Source: Solirubrobacterales bacterium (GTDB lineage Bacteria > Actinomycetota > Thermoleophilia > Solirubrobacterales > Solirubrobacteraceae). From it: 14,175 nucleotides of DNA. Position 1 is the stretch's first letter. Each line of letters opens with the position of its first letter. The notes beneath the pieces were generated by a model, which searched no databases, was not told the origin of the DNA, and saw only the letters and a program-made list of their open reading frames with translations. Positions 11,559 through 14,175 of the stretch are shown one piece after another. Position numbers and translations under genes: made by a program. The DNA lies in assembly GCA_003157595.1 (NCBI GenBank), contig PMKB01000340.1:1-14175 (forward strand), given 5' to 3'.

Positions 11559-12538
11559 CGCTCGAGCTCGACGGAGTCGTCGCGCTCGTCGGTCCGTCGG
11601 GGGCCGGCAAGTCGTCGGTCCTATCGGTGATCGCCGGGATCGTGCGGCCGCCGCACGGTCGGGTGGCCCTGGACGACGAGGTCTGGCTCGACAGCGAGCG
11701 CGGCATCAACCTGGCCCCCGACCGCCGTCGCGTCGGGCTCGTCTTCCAGGAGTACGCGCTCTTTCCGCACATGACCGTGCGCCAGAACGTGGCCTACGGC
11801 GGCCGCGACCGCGTCGATGAGCTGCTCGCGCGATTCGAGCTCGCCGGGCTCGCCGCCGCGCGGCCGGCCGCGCTCTCCGGCGGCGAGCGCCAGCGCGTCG
11901 CGCTGGCTCGCGCGCTGGCCCGCGAGCCCGGCGTGCTGCTGCTCGATGAGCCGCTCGCGTCGCTTGACTCGCGCACCAAGGCGTCGGTGCGCGACGAGCT
12001 GGCCGCGCTGCTGCCGGAGCTCGGCCTGCCGACGCTGATCGTCACGCACGACTACGAGGACGCCGTCGCGCTCGCCGGCCGTGTGGGTGTGCTCGTCGCC
12101 GGCGAGCTGCGCCAGCTAGGCCGCGCTGAGGAGCTCCTGACGCGCCCCGCCGATGCCTTCGTTGCGTCGTTCACAGGCGCAAACGTGCTGGCCGGCCGCG
12201 CCGCCCGACGCTCCGGCGGGCTCACCGAGGTGGTGCTTGAGAGCGGGGAGCTGATCCGCTCGACCGACGCGCTCGACGGCGAGGTGGACGTCGTGATTCA
12301 TCCCTGGGACATCACGCTGTCGGGCGTCGAGCCGGCGGCTGAGCCCGGCCTGCGGCCCAATCAGGTGCGCGCGGAGATCGCCGCGATGACGCGCGTCGGC
12401 GGCCGCGTCCTGGTCGCGATCGGGCCGCTGCGCGTGGAGCTGACGGGCGCCGCGGCCGCCGAGCTGGCGCTGGCTCCGGGAGTCGTCGCGGTGGCGAGCT
12501 TCGACCCGGCGCTCACGCGGCTGATCGCGCGAGCCTGA
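11501..12538 (+). CDS. modC: Molybdate ABC transporter ATP-binding protein ModC
   Basis: This gene encodes a 345-residue ATPase that drives ModB. The nucleotide-binding domain is complete: Walker A GPSGAGKS (31-38), Q-loop VFQEYALFPH (Gln83), signature LSGGERQR (125-132), Walker B VLLLDEP (145-151), D-loop SLD and H-loop VTHD (His183). After about residue 225 comes a C-terminal domain (ITLSGVEPAAEPG, VRAEIAAMTRVGGRVLVAI) of TOBE type, which in ModC can bind oxyanion and regulate transport. The GTG at 11501 lies within modB, giving a 58-nt overlap; the beta-strand LLSVRFALP just after it supports this start. It is the last gene of the run and faces the MFS gene. Confidence 0.93.
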   Translation: MALLSVRFALPRREFRLELALELDGVVALVGPSGAGKSSVLSVIAGIVRPPHGRVALDDEVWLDSERGINLAPDRRRVGLVFQEYALFPHMTVRQNVAYGGRDRVDELLARFELAGLAAARPAALSGGERQRVALARALAREPGVLLLDEPLASLDSRTKASVRDELAALLPELGLPTLIVTHDYEDAVALAGRVGVLVAGELRQLGRAEELLTRPADAFVASFTGANVLAGRAARRSGGLTEVVLESGELIRSTDALDGEVDVVIHPWDITLSGVEPAAEPGLRPNQVRAEIAAMTRVGGRVLVAIGPLRVELTGAAAAELALAPGVVAVASFDPALTRLIARA

Positions 12539-12620
12539 AGCGGGCGGCGCGGCGCCGCGTTGAGGGGTCTGGGCCGGTGCGGCGCGCCGGCGGTCCCGGC
12601 GGCGGATCTGCCGGCTTGGC

Positions 12621-13955
12621 CTAGGTCGGTGCGACGCCGCCGGTCGCGGGGTCCGGGCGGTCGAGTTCGTCGTCGTGGCTCGCCGCCGGCCGCAGCTCCG
12701 CCAGCTTGCCGAGCGTGGCCAGCTGGGGGAAGAGTGCCGTCCACGCCAGGGCGATCACGATCGTCAGCCCACCGCCGGCGACGACGGCGGGGACGGTCCC
12801 GAGCAGCGCCGCCGCGGTTCCCGACTCAAACGCGCCCAGCTCGTTGGAGGCGCCGATGAACACCGCCTCGACCGAGCCGACGCGGCCGCGCACGTCGTCC
12901 GGTGTCACGAGCGTCACGGTCGTCGTGCGGATGTTCATGCTGACCATGTCCACGGCGCCGCTGACCACGAGCGCGGCGAGCGAGAGCACAATCCAGTGCG
13001 AGAGGCCGAACACGACCATGCTGGCGCCGAACGCCACGACCACCGCGATCAGTGTCGGTCCGGCGCGCGTCGGCAGCGCTCCCCGCACCAGCAGCACGCC
13101 GGCGAAGACCGCGCCGAGCGCCGGAGCGCTGCGCAGGACGCCCAGGCCGACCGGGCCGGTATGAAGGATCGACTGGGCGAACACCGGCAGCAGGGCGACG
13201 GCGCCGCCGAACAGCACCGCGAACAGGTCGAGCAGGATCGCGCCGAGCAGGACCGGCGTGGCGCGGATGAAATGAATGCCGCCGAGCAGGGCCCGCAGCT
13301 GGCCGCCGGCTGGCGCCCCGGCGCCGGCGCCGGGGCCGGCGCCGGGAGGGACGGGGAAGCGCAGGCGCATCCCGAGCACCGCGATCATCGCCACGGCGAA
13401 CAGCGCGAGCGCGGTCGCGTAGGCCACGGTCGGCGCGAGGGCGAACAGCAGGCCGCCGAGCGCCGGGCCGGCGACCACGCCCGTCTGGGACGCGACCGAG
13501 CGGATCGCCAGGGCGTTCGGCAGCAGCTCCCGCGGGACGAGCGACGGCGAGAGCGCCCGTGTCGCCGGAAACGAGAGCGCCGTCGCCACGCCGATCCCGA
13601 CGGCCAGCGCGAGGAACGGCCACAGCGAGCGCGCCCCCGTAGCGCTGACGAGCATCAGCAGCGCCGCGATCGCGATCAGCAGCGCCATCGAGGCGGCGAG
13701 CACGAGGCGCCGTGAGACCCGGTCGACGAGCATCCCCGCCGGGATCGCGAGCAGGAAGACCGGCGCGAACTCGAGCAGGCCGATCAGCCCGAGGTCGAAA
13801 GCGTGGTGGCGAATCGAATAGACCTGCCAGCCGATCGCGACAGCGATCATCTGCTCTGCCAGGTTCATCGCCAGGACCACGACCACGAACAGCGCGAAAT
13901 CGCGCCCTTGCATGGCTCGCGGGAGCCGGCGCCGCACGCCGGAGGAGCCGAGCAT
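12621..13955 (-). CDS. MFS drug/siderophore exporter of the EntS/MFS_3 type
   Basis: This 444-residue membrane protein has about twelve hydrophobic segments in two halves, joined by a Gly/Ala/Pro linker (PPGAGPGAGAGAPAGG, about residues 211-226). The MFS motif A is AGMLVDRVSRRLV (73-85), between segments 2 and 3. FPATRALSPSLVPRELLPNA after segment 4 and TPDDVRGRVGSVEAVFIGASN near segment 10 are characteristic of proton-driven exporters of the EntS/DHA3 group. The substrate cannot be predicted. The ATG at 13955 is preceded by GAGAAT at 6 nt and no Shine-Dalgarno. It is convergent with modC with 82 nt between, where I see GC-rich inverted repeats but no clear terminator. The C-terminal tail is Asp/Pro-rich and cytoplasmic. 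Confidence 0.88.
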   Translation of the reverse strand: MLGSSGVRRRLPRAMQGRDFALFVVVVLAMNLAEQMIAVAIGWQVYSIRHHAFDLGLIGLLEFAPVFLLAIPAGMLVDRVSRRLVLAASMALLIAIAALLMLVSATGARSLWPFLALAVGIGVATALSFPATRALSPSLVPRELLPNALAIRSVASQTGVVAGPALGGLLFALAPTVAYATALALFAVAMIAVLGMRLRFPVPPGAGPGAGAGAPAGGQLRALLGGIHFIRATPVLLGAILLDLFAVLFGGAVALLPVFAQSILHTGPVGLGVLRSAPALGAVFAGVLLVRGALPTRAGPTLIAVVVAFGASMVVFGLSHWIVLSLAALVVSGAVDMVSMNIRTTTVTLVTPDDVRGRVGSVEAVFIGASNELGAFESGTAAALLGTVPAVVAGGGLTIVIALAWTALFPQLATLGKLAELRPAASHDDELDRPDPATGGVAPT

Positions 13956-13961
13956 CGGCGG

Positions 13962-13967
13962 ATTCTC
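13962..13967 (-). promoter_or_regulatory. Predicted -10 element for leaderless MFS gene
   Basis: GAGAAT on the minus strand lies 6 nt before the ATG at 13955. It is an imperfect TATAAT-like box at the spacing of the other leaderless candidates. Confidence 0.35.
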
Positions 13968-13988
13968 GCAAGCCGCGGGGGGGTGCGT

Positions 13989-14012
13989 CGCCGCTGCCCG
14001 CAGGCAGCGGCG
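13989..14012. promoter_or_regulatory. Strong GC hairpin upstream of the MFS gene
   Basis: CGCCGCTGCC and GGCAGCGGCG form a 10-bp stem around a CGCA loop. It sits about 35 nt upstream of the MFS start and could be a terminator for a gene beyond the window or an operator. No T-run is present. Confidence 0.35.
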
Positions 14013-14038
14013 GCTCAGGCTCAGGCGCCCGGCGCCTT

Positions 14039-14175
14039 GGCGAGCGGGGGCGGGCGCTGCCAGGTTGCGGCACGAGCCGGTGTGGCGAGCGGACGCGGGC
14101 CGCTGTCAGGTTGCGGCGCGAGCCGGTGTGGCGAGCGGGCGCGGGCCGCTGTCAGGTTGCGGCGCGAGCCGGTGT
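14039..14175 (+). repeat. Tandem repeat, three units of 45/46 bp reaching the window edge
   Basis: Units start at 14039 (45 bp), 14084 (46 bp) and 14130 (46 bp, ending at the last base). Each begins GGCGAGCGG and ends GCGAGCCGGTGT. Units 2 and 3 differ at one base, and unit 1 is more diverged. A 46-bp unit shifts the reading frame, so it is unlikely to code for protein. The array probably continues beyond the window. Confidence 0.85.

Noticed and set aside
12539..12620. Terminator between modC and the MFS gene
   Set aside because: There are GC-rich inverted repeats (for example CGGCGC-G-GCGCCG at 12545-12557) but no T-run and no standout stem, so I do not call one.
12675..13715. 346-codon plus-strand frame opposite the MFS gene
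   Set aside because: The translation is low-complexity Arg/Glu/His-rich sequence, typical of the antisense of a membrane protein gene at high GC.

Overview
This window is high-GC bacterial chromosome, most likely from an actinomycetote. A Thermoleophilia/Solirubrobacterales origin is my inference from the gene set (secreted Gly-X-Y proteins, a bacterial G1 peptidase, a LAGLIDADG-type protein beside rsmG) and from the many apparently leaderless genes; no rRNA is present to settle it. The left end (1-3174) is the conserved block found near the replication origin of many bacteria. It holds a small LAGLIDADG-like gene, rsmG, parA, parB and tRNA-Ile(GAT). The first eight bases match half of a ParB-binding parS palindrome, and a TTGCAACG-containing repeat flanks parA.

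From 3133 to 4263 lies what looks like a very small integrated element. The last 42 bases of tRNA-Ile plus one further base are repeated exactly at 4221-4263, as expected for tyrosine-recombinase integration into a tRNA gene. Between the copies are one secreted collagen-like gene and about 260 bp of non-coding DNA with CCCGCA repeats that resemble integrase arm sites. No integrase gene is visible. Next come accessory genes: a vapBC-type toxin-antitoxin pair and a secreted GH27 alpha-galactosidase (all minus strand), then a divergent GYD-domain gene and a small conserved membrane protein. Two tandem 22-bp perfect palindromes close that section.

The right half holds a secreted G1 (eqolisin) glutamic peptidase with a collagen-like linker, and a PadR-type regulator divergent from a four-gene run: ferritin-like protein, modA, modB, modC. 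These four genes are packed with overlaps (26 and 58 nt) or an 8-nt gap, so they are probably one operon for molybdate or tungstate uptake with an added extracytoplasmic ferritin-like protein. An MFS exporter is convergent with modC, and the window ends in a 45/46-bp tandem repeat.

A theme across the window is gene starts without a Shine-Dalgarno but with a -10-like hexamer 6 or 7 nt before the start codon (parA, the membrane protein, the G1 peptidase, padR, the ferritin-like gene and the MFS gene), which points to leaderless transcription. The best candidates for something undescribed are the integrase-less tRNA-flanked mini-element carrying a collagen-like gene, the parA-flanking repeat family, the LAGLIDADG protein coupled to rsmG, and the ferritin-like member of the mod operon.
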